Positions 1-7,526 of a stretch of DNA of 40,758 bases are shown here, one piece after another. Origin of the DNA: Rhizobium sp. 18065 (GTDB lineage Bacteria; Pseudomonadota; Alphaproteobacteria; Rhizobiales; Rhizobiaceae). Position 1 is the first letter of the stretch. Each line of letters begins with the position of its first letter. A model generated the notes under the pieces. That model worked only from the letters and a program-made list of their open reading frames with translations, did not search any database and had not been told where the DNA came from. The stretch lies in NCBI RefSeq assembly GCF_902706095.1, contig NZ_CACSJP010000018.1, forward strand, positions 1-40,758, read 5' to 3'. A program made the translations under genes and the position numbers.

Positions 1-94
1 ACCCACCCGCCCTCAGATGAAAAAGAGAGTGGGCGGCCCAACTTCGGCTCCTGTCATGACTTGTACGGTGCAAAACATCGGCTACTGTGGCGAT
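1..94 (+). promoter_or_regulatory. Upstream region and probable promoter of dinB
   Basis: No gene is visible here. A possible sigma-70-type promoter is TTGTAC at 61-66, a 16-base gap, and TACTGT at 83-88, which would start transcription near 94-96, inside the LexA operator. The perfect palindrome GTCATGAC occurs at 53-60 and again at 112-119, where it contains the dinB start codon. The flanking bases are also similar (51-68 and 110-127 agree at most positions). The promoter call is by eye and tentative; the palindromes are exact. Confidence 0.35.
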
Positions 95-109
95 GTTCAA
101 TTTTTGTTC
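95..109 (+). promoter_or_regulatory. LexA (SOS) operator of dinB
   Basis: GTTC at 95-98, seven bases AATTTTT, and GTTC at 106-109 form a perfect copy of the alphaproteobacterial LexA operator GTTC-N7-GTTC. It ends five bases before the proposed ATG of the DNA polymerase IV gene at 115, so bound LexA would cover the transcription start or ribosome entry site. SOS control of dinB is well established in bacteria; control here is inferred from the operator. Confidence 0.85.
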
Positions 110-114
110 CTGTC

Positions 115-1401
115 ATGACCCGTACCGAATCACAGTTTCCGGGCTTTTGCCGCGACTGCCTCAAGGGGCAGCCAGACGGCCGCAAGCGTTGCCACGCCTG
201 CGGGAGCCCGAGGCTTGTCTATCACCCGGAACTCCGCCGCCTGACCCTCGCTCATGTCGACTGCGATGCCTTTTACGCATCGATCGAAAAGCGCGACAAT
301 CCGGCGCTGATCGACAAGCCGGTGATCATCGGCGGCGGCAAACGTGGCGTGGTGTCAACCGCCTGTTATGTCGCGCGCATTCATGGCGTACGCTCCGCCA
401 TGCCGATGTTCAAGGCGCTGGAGGCCTGCCCGCAAGCCGTCGTGATCCGGCCTGACATGGAAAAATACGTGCGTGTCGGCCGCGCGGTACGGGCACTGAT
501 GGAGGAACTGACGCCGCTGGTTCAGCCGATCTCGATCGACGAGGCCTTTCTGGAGCTCAAGGGCACCGAGTTGCTGCATCACGAACCACCGGCCATGGTG
601 CTGGCGCGGTTTGCACGACGGGTCGAGCAGGAAATCGGCATCACCATCTCGGTCGGGCTTTCCTACTGCAAATTTCTCGCCAAGGTGGCCTCCGACCTGC
701 AGAAGCCACGCGGCTTCTCGGTGATCGGCGAAGAAGAAGCCGTTCGGTTTCTGGCGGACAAGCCGGTGACGATGATCTGGGGCGTCGGCAAGGCTTTGGC
801 TTCTACCTTGGCGCAGGACGGCATTCGCAGCATCGGCCAGTTGCAGACCATGGATGAAACAGACCTGATGCGGCGCTACGGCGTCATGGGACAGCGGCTC
901 TCGCGGCTGTCGCGCGGGATCGACGATCGCGAAGTGCATGCCAACGAGGCGGCCAAGAGCGTGTCGGCGGAAACGACGTTTTTCGAGGATATCAGCCGGG
1001 CGGACGAGTTGATCAAACATCTGCGGGAACTGTCGGAAAAGGTGGCATGGCGATTGAAACGGAACGGCATCGCCGGTCACACCGTCGTGCTGAAACTGAA
1101 GACATCCGACTTCAAGACGCGAACCCGCAACCGCAAGCTGGACGATCCGACGCAACTGGCGGACAGGATTTTCCGCACCGGACTTTCCCTGCTCGAAAAG
1201 GAGACCGACGGCACGCGCTTTCGCCTGATCGGCATAGGTGTCAGCGATCTCAAGGACCCCGCAGTCGCCGATCCACCCGACCTGGTCGATGCGCAAGCGT
1301 CGCGGCGGGCCGCAGCCGAGGCCGCCATGGACAAATTGCGCGACAAGTTCGGCAAGGGTACCGTGCAGACCGGCTATACCTTTCCCTCCAAACGCTCGTA
1401 G
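115..1401 (+). CDS. dinB: DNA polymerase IV (Y-family), zinc-ribbon N-terminus
   Basis: Error-prone translesion polymerase of the UmuC/DinB family, 428 residues from ATG 115. An N-terminal zinc-ribbon-like segment (C12-x2-C15 and C26-x2-C29) precedes the polymerase core, as in other rhizobial Pol IV proteins and unlike the E. coli enzyme. Catalytic metal ligands are visible as D49 (motif HVDCDAFY, with F53/Y54 at the steric-gate position) and D142-E143 (motif SIDEAFLEL). A helix-hairpin-helix region (WGVGKALASTL) and the little-finger domain follow. No obvious C-terminal clamp-binding QxxLxF motif is seen. An in-frame TTG at 61 would add 18 residues, but that would place the LexA operator at 95-109 inside the gene, so ATG 115 is preferred. 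There is no clear Shine-Dalgarno sequence before it, so the message may have a very short leader. Confidence 0.92.
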   Translation: MTRTESQFPGFCRDCLKGQPDGRKRCHACGSPRLVYHPELRRLTLAHVDCDAFYASIEKRDNPALIDKPVIIGGGKRGVVSTACYVARIHGVRSAMPMFKALEACPQAVVIRPDMEKYVRVGRAVRALMEELTPLVQPISIDEAFLELKGTELLHHEPPAMVLARFARRVEQEIGITISVGLSYCKFLAKVASDLQKPRGFSVIGEEEAVRFLADKPVTMIWGVGKALASTLAQDGIRSIGQLQTMDETDLMRRYGVMGQRLSRLSRGIDDREVHANEAAKSVSAETTFFEDISRADELIKHLRELSEKVAWRLKRNGIAGHTVVLKLKTSDFKTRTRNRKLDDPTQLADRIFRTGLSLLEKETDGTRFRLIGIGVSDLKDPAVADPPDLVDAQASRRAAAEAAMDKLRDKFGKGTVQTGYTFPSKRS

Positions 1402-1491
1402 AGCGGGTCCGGTGAAGGCGAGAACCGTCGCTGCACTCTAAATTATTGACCTACGCAGTCGCGGACGCAGAAGGCTCCTTAGGACAACGCA

Positions 1492-2292
1492 ATGCATACC
1501 GTATCGGAAAGCCAGAAGATGAAGGTGCGCCACCCGCGGCTCGCGCGACGCAAGTCGCTGAGGATCTTTCGCATGGCGGCTTCGCATCGGCGCAACACGC
1601 CCAATGACGTCATGCTCAGCATGGTCTTGTCTTTCGTTGCCGGCGCCATCAATGCGGGGGGCTTCCTGGCGATCGGCCAGTACACATCGCATATGACCGG
1701 CATCGTTTCGGCCATCGCGGACAATCTGGCGCTCGGGCTCGTCGGGCTCGCAGGTATCGGTCTTGCTGCACTCGTTTTCTTCACGACCGGCGCTGCCTGC
1801 TCGGCAATCCTGATCAACTGGGCACGGCGTCATCGGCGACACCAGCAATATGCCTATCCGCTGGCGCTGGAATCCGGTTTGCTGATTGTTTTCGGCGCCA
1901 TCGGCGCCTTTCTGCCGCATGCGCCGATCATGGCGATTTCGACCGGGCCGTTGCTCTGTTTCATCATGGGCCTGCAGAACGCCACCATCACCAAGATTTC
2001 CAGTGCTCGCATCCGCACAACCCATCTGACCGGCATGGTCACCGATATCGGTATCGAACTTGGCAAGCTCGGCTATCGTCGGGTGGCGCGCCTGGCACAC
2101 CATGCTCCGCTGACCGCCGACGGGAAAAAGCTCGGGGTACTGCTGCCCATCGTCGCGATGTTCTTTCTCGGCGGTCTCGTCGGCGCACTGGGCTTCAAGC
2201 ATCTGGGCTATGGCTTTTCCCTGCCGCTTGCAGCGCTGCTGCTGGCGCTGGCCTCGCCGCAGCTGCGACCACGCTTGGCGCGCTCGGCTTGA
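1492..2292 (+). CDS. DUF1275 (YoaK-family) membrane protein
   Basis: Integral inner-membrane protein of 266 residues in the YoaK/DUF1275 family. After a basic cytoplasmic N-terminus of about 40 residues there are about six hydrophobic segments (roughly residues 42-62, 78-108, 122-140, 145-165, 220-238 and 243-258). The family-typical pattern FVAGAINAGGFLAIGQYTSH is followed by a GLQNA...THLTGMVTD stretch in the second half. Function is unknown for the family; a transport role is often assumed but I have no evidence for it. ATG 1492 is preceded by AGGACAACGCA, an acceptable ribosome binding site. It lies 90 bases after dinB on the same strand with no LexA operator of its own. Confidence 0.85.
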   Translation: MHTVSESQKMKVRHPRLARRKSLRIFRMAASHRRNTPNDVMLSMVLSFVAGAINAGGFLAIGQYTSHMTGIVSAIADNLALGLVGLAGIGLAALVFFTTGAACSAILINWARRHRRHQQYAYPLALESGLLIVFGAIGAFLPHAPIMAISTGPLLCFIMGLQNATITKISSARIRTTHLTGMVTDIGIELGKLGYRRVARLAHHAPLTADGKKLGVLLPIVAMFFLGGLVGALGFKHLGYGFSLPLAALLLALASPQLRPRLARSA

Positions 2293-2441
2293 GACGAAGG
2301 GTGACATCCACCCTGTGAATATCGCAGTGAAAGACTTCACAGTCTCGTGTTTGTGCCAATCGGGTGGTCCAGACAAAACCTTTCTTAAACTTCGCGCCCT
2401 AGGATCGGCGCCATCCAGTATTGCGTATCAATGGTCGGTCC
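2293..2441. other. Intergenic region between DUF1275 and L,D-transpeptidase genes
   Basis: A small inverted repeat, GGGTG and CACCC around ACATC, lies just after the DUF1275 stop codon near 2298-2313, and a second short one (GACT, TCAC, AGTC) lies near 2331-2343. Neither is followed by a T run, so I do not call a terminator. No convincing promoter for the downstream gene was found by eye. Confidence 0.3.
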
Positions 2442-3695
2442 ATGTTCCAGCGTTTTGCCCTCGCCTTCGGTCTCTGCCTTGCCGCCAGCACGGCACTTGT
2501 CTCGCCAAGTCATGCCAATGGCCCGGGACCGCTGCAGATCTATGTTTCCAAGACAGATCAGACGCTGACCGTCTATGACGGTAACCAGATCGTGGCGACG
2601 TCCAAGGTTTCGACCGGAAAGGCCGGGCACACCACGCCATCGGGCGTATTCTCGATCCTGGAAAAGCGAAAGTATCACGAATCCAATCTCTATTCGAACG
2701 CACCGATGCCGTTCATGCAGCGCCTGACCTGGTCCGGCATCGCCTTGCACGAAGGCAAGGTGCCGAATTATCCGGCCTCGCATGGCTGCGTGCGGTTGCC
2801 GAACGGATTTGCCAAATCACTGTTTTCCATGACTGAACGTGGCGCACATGTAATCATCACCGATGATCCGGTGACGCCGCGCACGCTCTCCCATGCGACA
2901 CTCTTTGTACCGCGCATCCCGGTCGAGGACGGCCAGTTGCTCTCGGATGTTCAACTGCGTCCGACGACCATCGACGCCTCGCTAAAGCCGGTCGAAGTGG
3001 CGATGAACCAGTTGCCTCCCAAAGCCGGCGCTTCGGCCTCGCTGGTTCTCGAGGACGAAGAGCCGGCACTGAGAATTCTGATTACCCGTCGTAGCCAGCG
3101 CGAACAGATACTTGATGTCCAGCACCTGCTGGCCGATCTCGGCTTCGATATCGGCATTCCAGACGGACTGATGGGCTCAAAGACCATCGCAGCGATCAAG
3201 GGCTACAAACGTTGGAAGTCGATCGAGAAGGATGGTGCCATCCTGTCGCAAATCTTCCTCGAGGCACTCTACACGTCCACCGGCAAAGGCACGCCGCCAG
3301 CCGGCCAGATCATGATCCGGCAGCAATTCAAGCCGCTGTTCGAGGCACCGATTTCGATTGAAAGCCCGGAGCTTGCGCTTGGCACACATTTCATCGAGGC
3401 GACCTCGGTCGATCGCTACAAGGGCAAGGCCGAATGGCGCTCGGTCACGCTGGAAAACCACCTGTCGAAGCCCGCCATGAAGCGGCTCGGCATTGTCACG
3501 CCGGCTGACGATCCGGCGGTGTTCACCGCCGAAGCGGCGCTTGCCCGGATCGATTTTCCCGGCGACATCCGTGCCAAGATCGAGACCATGCTCAGCGAGG
3601 GTACCTCGATCACGATCTCTGACATCGGCCTCGGCACGGAGACCGGCGACGGAACGGATTTCATCACCGTAACACGACCGGCTCCCCGAAGCTGA
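2442..3695 (+). CDS. Secreted L,D-transpeptidase with peptidoglycan-binding domain
   Basis: YkuD-family L,D-transpeptidase of 417 residues, which cross-links peptidoglycan stem peptides (3-3 links) or anchors proteins to the wall in the periplasm. Residues 1-26 form a signal peptide ending in SHA. The catalytic domain (about 30-150) carries the hallmark SHGCVRLP with catalytic C116, R118 and H114, plus the upstream H103. Around residues 220-275 a PG_binding_1-like three-helix domain is recognisable (ILDVQHLLADLGF followed by IPDGLMGSKTIAAIKGYKR). The rest is not assigned. An in-frame TTG at 2421 gives seven more residues, but ATG 2442 fits the signal peptide better. The stop codon is only three bases from that of the opposing dnaE gene. 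Confidence 0.88.
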   Translation: MFQRFALAFGLCLAASTALVSPSHANGPGPLQIYVSKTDQTLTVYDGNQIVATSKVSTGKAGHTTPSGVFSILEKRKYHESNLYSNAPMPFMQRLTWSGIALHEGKVPNYPASHGCVRLPNGFAKSLFSMTERGAHVIITDDPVTPRTLSHATLFVPRIPVEDGQLLSDVQLRPTTIDASLKPVEVAMNQLPPKAGASASLVLEDEEPALRILITRRSQREQILDVQHLLADLGFDIGIPDGLMGSKTIAAIKGYKRWKSIEKDGAILSQIFLEALYTSTGKGTPPAGQIMIRQQFKPLFEAPISIESPELALGTHFIEATSVDRYKGKAEWRSVTLENHLSKPAMKRLGIVTPADDPAVFTAEAALARIDFPGDIRAKIETMLSEGTSITISDIGLGTETGDGTDFITVTRPAPRS

Positions 3696-3698
3696 TCG

Positions 3699-6600
3699 TC
3701 AACTCACCAATTCGACATCGAGCACACCGGGCGTCGAGCGCATGGCAGCGGCAATCTCCGGCGAAATGCGGAACTTCTCCGTCAACTCGACCTCAATTTC
3801 GCGCTTGCCGTCATCCTTGATGACGATGAACGAGACGAGGCCGTCTCCGCGGGCGTTCAGATGAGCTGCAACGGCGCGCAACGGCCCTGAATCACGAACA
3901 TAGACGCGCATCGCTTTCTGCATGCGGATCGACTGCTCCTCCAGCGACTGCGCCGTCTGAATGCGCAGACCTATGCCTTCCGGTCGTTCTTCGGCTGCGA
4001 CCAAGATGACCAGGGATTTGCCGGATTCCAGCAGATCGCGATACTGATTGAGGCCTTCGGAAAATAGCACCGCTTCATATTGGCCCGAGGCATCAGAGAA
4101 TGTGACAATGCCCATCTTGTTGCCGGTGCGGGTCTTGCGCTCCTGGCGGGAAATCACGGTTCCGGCCAGCCGTCCGGCGGTCGCCCCCTGTTTTACCGCA
4201 ACGGAGAAATCGGCAAAATTCTGCACGCGCAGCTTGTCGAGCAACGAGCGGTAGGCATCGAGCGGGTGTGCCGAGAGATAAAAGCCGAGCACCTGGAACT
4301 CGCGCATCAGTTTTTCGGAGGAGAGGTAAGGCGTGTAAGGCGCAAAGGCGATGCGTTCCGGACCGCTTGCACCACCAGAGCCGAACATATCCGACTGGCC
4401 GCTGACGGCATTTTCCTGGGCGCGTTGAGCATACCCCATGATCCGGTCAAGGCTGCCGCTCATCTCGGCGCGGTCATGGCCGAAACAATCGAAGGCACCG
4501 GCGGAAATCAGGCTTTCGAAGACGCGGCGATTGACCTGTTTGGGATCGATGCGCAGGCAGAAATCCTCGATATCGGCAAACGGCGTTTCACCCCTGACCT
4601 GCACGATGTGATCGACCGCTGCTTCGCCGACGCCCTTGATCGCAGCGAGCGCGTAGAAGATCCTGTTCGGGCCGGTCTGGAAATGGCGAAACGAGGTCTG
4701 CACCGACGGCGGCACGACCTCGATGCCGAGGCGACCGGCATCCTGGCGGAAATCAACCAGCTTTTCGGTGTTCGACATATCGAGCGTCATCGACGCCGCA
4801 AGAAACTCGACCGGGTAATGCGCCTTCATGAAGGCGGTCTGGTAGGAGACGATGGCGTAGGCTGCGGCGTGGCTCTTGTTGAAGCCGTAATTGGCGAACT
4901 TGGCCAGCAGTTCGAAGATGTTGCTTGCCTGCGGTTTGGAGACACCGTTCTTCATCGCGCCATCGACGAAACGGGCGCTCTGCTGGTCCATCTCCGCCTT
5001 GATCTTCTTGCCCATGGCGCGGCGCAGAAGATCGGCCTCGCCGAGCGAATAGCCCGACAGGACCTGGGCGATCTGCATGACCTGCTCCTGGTAGACGATA
5101 ACGCCTTGCGTTTCCTTCAGCAGATAATCGATCGACGGATGGACAGATTCGATTTCCTCTTCGCCGTGCTTGCGGGCGTTGTAGGTCGGAATGTTTTCCA
5201 TCGGACCGGGGCGATAAAGCGCCACCAGTGCGATGATGTCCTCGATGCAGTCGGGCCGCATGCCGATCAGCGCCTTGCGCATGCCGGCACTTTCCACCTG
5301 GAACACGCCGACCGTTTCACCACGCGACAGCATTTCGTAGGTTGGCTGGTCATCGAGCGGGATTGCCGCCAGATCGACCTTGTGGCCGCGCTGCTCGACG
5401 ACGAAATCGACCGCGGTCTTCAACACGGTCAGCGTCTTCAGGCCGAGAAAGTCGAACTTGACCAGGCCTGCCTGCTCCACCCATTTCATGTTGAACTGGG
5501 TGACCGGCATGTCCGAGCGCGGATCGCGATACATCGGCACGAGCTTCGACAGCGGCCGGTCGCCGATGACGATGCCGGCGGCATGGGTCGAGGCGTGGCG
5601 ATACAGGCCCTCGATCTTCTGGGCGATATCGAGCAGTCGACCGACGACCGGTTCCTTGTCGATCTCCTCCTGAAATTTCGGTTCTTCCTCGATCGCCTTC
5701 GACAAAGGCGTCGGATTGGCCGGGTTGTTAGGCACCAGCTTGCAGATACGGTCGACCTGGCCATAGGGCATTTCGAGAACACGACCGACATCGCGCAAGG
5801 CCGCACGGGCCTGTAGCGAACCGAAGGTGATGATCTGCGCCACCTGTTCGCGGCCGTATTTCTGCTGGACGTAGCGAATGACCTCTTCGCGCCGATCCTG
5901 GCAGAAGTCGATGTCGAAGTCGGGCATCGAGACGCGATCCGGGTTGAGGAAGCGTTCGAACAGCAGGGAGAAGCGCAGCGGATCGACATCGGTAATGGTC
6001 AGCGCATAGGCGACCAGCGAGCCCGCACCCGAACCACGACCGGGGCCGACCGGAATGTCATGCTGCTTGGCCCATTTGATGAAGTCGGCAACGATCAGGA
6101 AGTAGCCGGGGAACTTCATCCGCTCGATGACCGAGAGCTCGAAATCGAGCCGTTCGCGATATTCGTTTTCCTCGTAGCCTTTGGCCATGCCGAGCGTTGC
6201 CAGACGCATGTCGAGCCCTTCGACCGCTTGCCGCCTCAGTTCCCGCGCCTCTTCGCGCTCGGCCTCCAGCGGATCATCGCTACCACTGGTGAACCGCGGC
6301 AGAATCGGCTTGCGTGTGTCGAGGATGAAGGAGCAGCGGCGGGCGATCTCGATCGTATTGTCGAGCGCTTCCGGCAAATCCGAAAACAACTCAACCATTT
6401 CGCCACGGCTCTTCAGATAATGATCCGGGGTCAGACGAAACCGGTTGTCATCCGAGACGATCGCGTTGTGGGCCACCGCCATCAGCGCATCATGGGCATC
6501 GTAGTCGGCCCGCGACGGGAAGAAGGCCTCGTTGGTCGCAACAAGAGGCAGATCATGATCATAGGCGAGTTGCACCATGCGCCGCTCATGGCTGCGGTCG

Positions 6601-7196
6601 TAATTGCCATGGCGCTGAAGCTCGACATAGAGCCGGTCACCAAACAACGCTTTCAGCGCCAGAAGCCGGCTCTCGGCCTGCGCCTTGTGGCCGTCCTTCA
6701 GCATCAGGTCGACAGGCCCGTCGGATGCACCGGTCAGCGCGATCAGACCCTCGGTGCCGGCCTCTTCGAGCCACGACATCTTTACATGCACCGCATGACC
6801 CGCATCGCCACCAAGATAGGCGCGACTGACGATATCAACCAGACGTTCATAGCCGGCCGGATTGGCAGCCAGAACGACGATCGACGGCAATTTCGCCACA
6901 TGGCCATTGCGCTTTTCGCCGGACGAATCCTCCATCTCGATCGACAACTGGCAGCCGATGATCGGCTGGACGCCATCACCGAGCGCCTTCTGGGAGAATT
7001 CAAGCGCAACGAAGAGATTGTTGGTGTCGGTGATCGCGATCGCGGGCTGGCTGTCGGAGACCGCCTTGCCCAGGATCTTTTTCAGCGGCAGAGCGCCTTC
7101 CAGAAGCGAAAAGGCCGAATGCACGCGAAGATGCACAAAACCCGGGCTTCCACCCAACCGATCGGAAGTTTCCTTGCCGCCGTTTGCTTCGCCCAT
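3699..7196 (-). CDS. dnaE: DNA polymerase III alpha subunit
   Basis: Catalytic subunit of the replicative polymerase, 1165 residues, close to the usual DnaE1 length. An N-terminal PHP domain begins at FVHLRVHSAFSLLEGAL. The C-family palm contains GPGRGSGAG at 384-392 and PDFDIDF at 425-431. The catalytic aspartates are D426, D428 and, in FDFLGLKTLT, D582. A helix-hairpin-helix region (IKGVGEAAVDHI) and a C-terminal OB fold (AGTVISRQERKTRTGNKMG) follow. The start at 7196 has GTGAGGA as ribosome binding site about eight bases upstream. An ATG at 7205 abuts that site and a TTG at 7277 sits inside a hairpin, so both are less likely. The gene runs away from a small SOS gene 114 bases upstream and ends three bases from the convergent L,D-transpeptidase gene. 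Confidence 0.97.
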   Translation of the reverse strand: MGEANGGKETSDRLGGSPGFVHLRVHSAFSLLEGALPLKKILGKAVSDSQPAIAITDTNNLFVALEFSQKALGDGVQPIIGCQLSIEMEDSSGEKRNGHVAKLPSIVVLAANPAGYERLVDIVSRAYLGGDAGHAVHVKMSWLEEAGTEGLIALTGASDGPVDLMLKDGHKAQAESRLLALKALFGDRLYVELQRHGNYDRSHERRMVQLAYDHDLPLVATNEAFFPSRADYDAHDALMAVAHNAIVSDDNRFRLTPDHYLKSRGEMVELFSDLPEALDNTIEIARRCSFILDTRKPILPRFTSGSDDPLEAEREEARELRRQAVEGLDMRLATLGMAKGYEENEYRERLDFELSVIERMKFPGYFLIVADFIKWAKQHDIPVGPGRGSGAGSLVAYALTITDVDPLRFSLLFERFLNPDRVSMPDFDIDFCQDRREEVIRYVQQKYGREQVAQIITFGSLQARAALRDVGRVLEMPYGQVDRICKLVPNNPANPTPLSKAIEEEPKFQEEIDKEPVVGRLLDIAQKIEGLYRHASTHAAGIVIGDRPLSKLVPMYRDPRSDMPVTQFNMKWVEQAGLVKFDFLGLKTLTVLKTAVDFVVEQRGHKVDLAAIPLDDQPTYEMLSRGETVGVFQVESAGMRKALIGMRPDCIEDIIALVALYRPGPMENIPTYNARKHGEEEIESVHPSIDYLLKETQGVIVYQEQVMQIAQVLSGYSLGEADLLRRAMGKKIKAEMDQQSARFVDGAMKNGVSKPQASNIFELLAKFANYGFNKSHAAAYAIVSYQTAFMKAHYPVEFLAASMTLDMSNTEKLVDFRQDAGRLGIEVVPPSVQTSFRHFQTGPNRIFYALAAIKGVGEAAVDHIVQVRGETPFADIEDFCLRIDPKQVNRRVFESLISAGAFDCFGHDRAEMSGSLDRIMGYAQRAQENAVSGQSDMFGSGGASGPERIAFAPYTPYLSSEKLMREFQVLGFYLSAHPLDAYRSLLDKLRVQNFADFSVAVKQGATAGRLAGTVISRQERKTRTGNKMGIVTFSDASGQYEAVLFSEGLNQYRDLLESGKSLVILVAAEERPEGIGLRIQTAQSLEEQSIRMQKAMRVYVRDSGPLRAVAAHLNARGDGLVSFIVIKDDGKREIEVELTEKFRISPEIAAAMRSTPGVLDVELVS

Positions 7197-7270
7197 CGGG
7201 TCCATCCTCACGCATTTTGAATCGGCGCAATTTTCAACGTTCGAAGATGCGAAGTCCAGCGGAGTTTGAT

Positions 7271-7301
7271 CCGGCAAAGCCTCTCTCTACAGCTTTGCCG
7301 G
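7271..7301 (-). terminator. Perfect hairpin between the SOS micro-gene and dnaE
   Basis: CCGGCAAAGC at 7271-7280 and GCTTTGCCGG at 7292-7301 form a perfect 10-base-pair stem around an 11-base loop. Read on the - strand it begins nine bases after the stop codon of the 28-codon gene and lies in the dnaE leader. No T run follows, so it may be a weak terminator, an attenuator or an RNA-stability element rather than a strong intrinsic terminator. Confidence 0.6.
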
Positions 7302-7310
7302 AAGAGTGCT

Positions 7311-7397
7311 TCAGAGTGCCAGCATGATCAGCGACATGCTGCCTACAAACATAGCAAGGGAGGCGAATGCAGCAACGTCACGAAGTATCTCGGTCAT
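7311..7397 (-). CDS. 28-residue SOS-controlled single-span membrane protein (SidA-like by size and control)
   Basis: A 28-codon reading frame, shorter than standard gene-calling limits. It begins MTEILRD and continues with a hydrophobic stretch of about 21 residues (VAAFASLAMFVGS then MSLIMLAL) that reaches the C-terminus, so the product is almost entirely one membrane span with a short charged N-terminus. AGGAG lies six bases before ATG 7397. The promoter is nearly ideal: TTGACA at 7453-7448, a 17-base gap, and CAAAAT at 7430-7425, with a perfect LexA operator at 7430-7444. Known: Caulobacter SidA is a 29-residue SOS-induced inner-membrane inhibitor of division acting on FtsW/FtsN. Inference: this may be a functional counterpart. 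I see no sequence homology that proves it; a toxin-like peptide or an untranslated leader are alternatives. Confidence 0.72.
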   Translation of the reverse strand: MTEILRDVAAFASLAMFVGSMSLIMLAL

Positions 7398-7424
7398 GTC
7401 TGTCTCCTGTCTCTTTATGTTTTT

Positions 7425-7453
7425 ATTTTGTTCTCATTACGTTCTATTGTCAA
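7425..7453 (-). promoter_or_regulatory. SOS promoter with LexA operator between -35 and -10
   Basis: On the - strand, TTGACA (7453-7448) and CAAAAT (7430-7425) are 17 bases apart. The spacer holds GAAC at 7444-7441, seven bases, and GAAC at 7433-7430, which is the reverse reading of the alphaproteobacterial LexA operator GTTC-N7-GTTC. LexA bound here would block RNA polymerase. Predicted transcription starts near 7418, giving a leader of about 21 bases that contains the AGGAG site at 7408-7404. Confidence 0.85.
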
Positions 7454-7455
7454 CC

Positions 7456-7509
7456 AAAAAAAAGCCCGAGGAAGAACGGAACAAAAATTCCATTCCGCCA
7501 CGGGCTTTT
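7456..7509 (-). terminator. Terminator of the proS-lolCE-lolD operon
   Basis: Read on the - strand, AAAAGCCCG (7509-7501) pairs with CGGGCTTTT (7468-7460), and the T run continues to 7456. The arms are separated by a 32-base loop containing an AT-rich inner inverted repeat (GGAA, TTCC). It lies 18 bases after the lolD stop codon and ends two bases before the -35 box of the SOS micro-gene, insulating that gene from lolD transcription. Confidence 0.8.
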
Positions 7510-7526
7510 CCCGGTTCAAGGCTGCG

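Noticed and set aside
1..36. Inverted repeat CCGCCC (7-12) and GGGCGG (31-36) at the window start as a terminator
   Set aside because: The stem is short and imperfectly extended, with no T run on the + strand, and the upstream gene is outside the window.
61..114. TTG start giving an 18-residue longer DNA polymerase IV
   Set aside because: The extension would contain the LexA operator and promoter region and has no ribosome binding site.
4080..7220. Long open frames (up to 578 codons) antisense to dnaE
   Set aside because: They mirror the codon bias of dnaE in a GC-rich genome, have low-complexity Arg/His/Asp-rich products and no family resemblance. The same applies to antisense frames over rnj, nuoL, nuoG and the phytase-like gene.
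7473..7484. GAAC repeated near the lolD terminator as a third LexA operator
   Set aside because: The two GAAC elements are separated by one base rather than seven and lie within the terminator loop.
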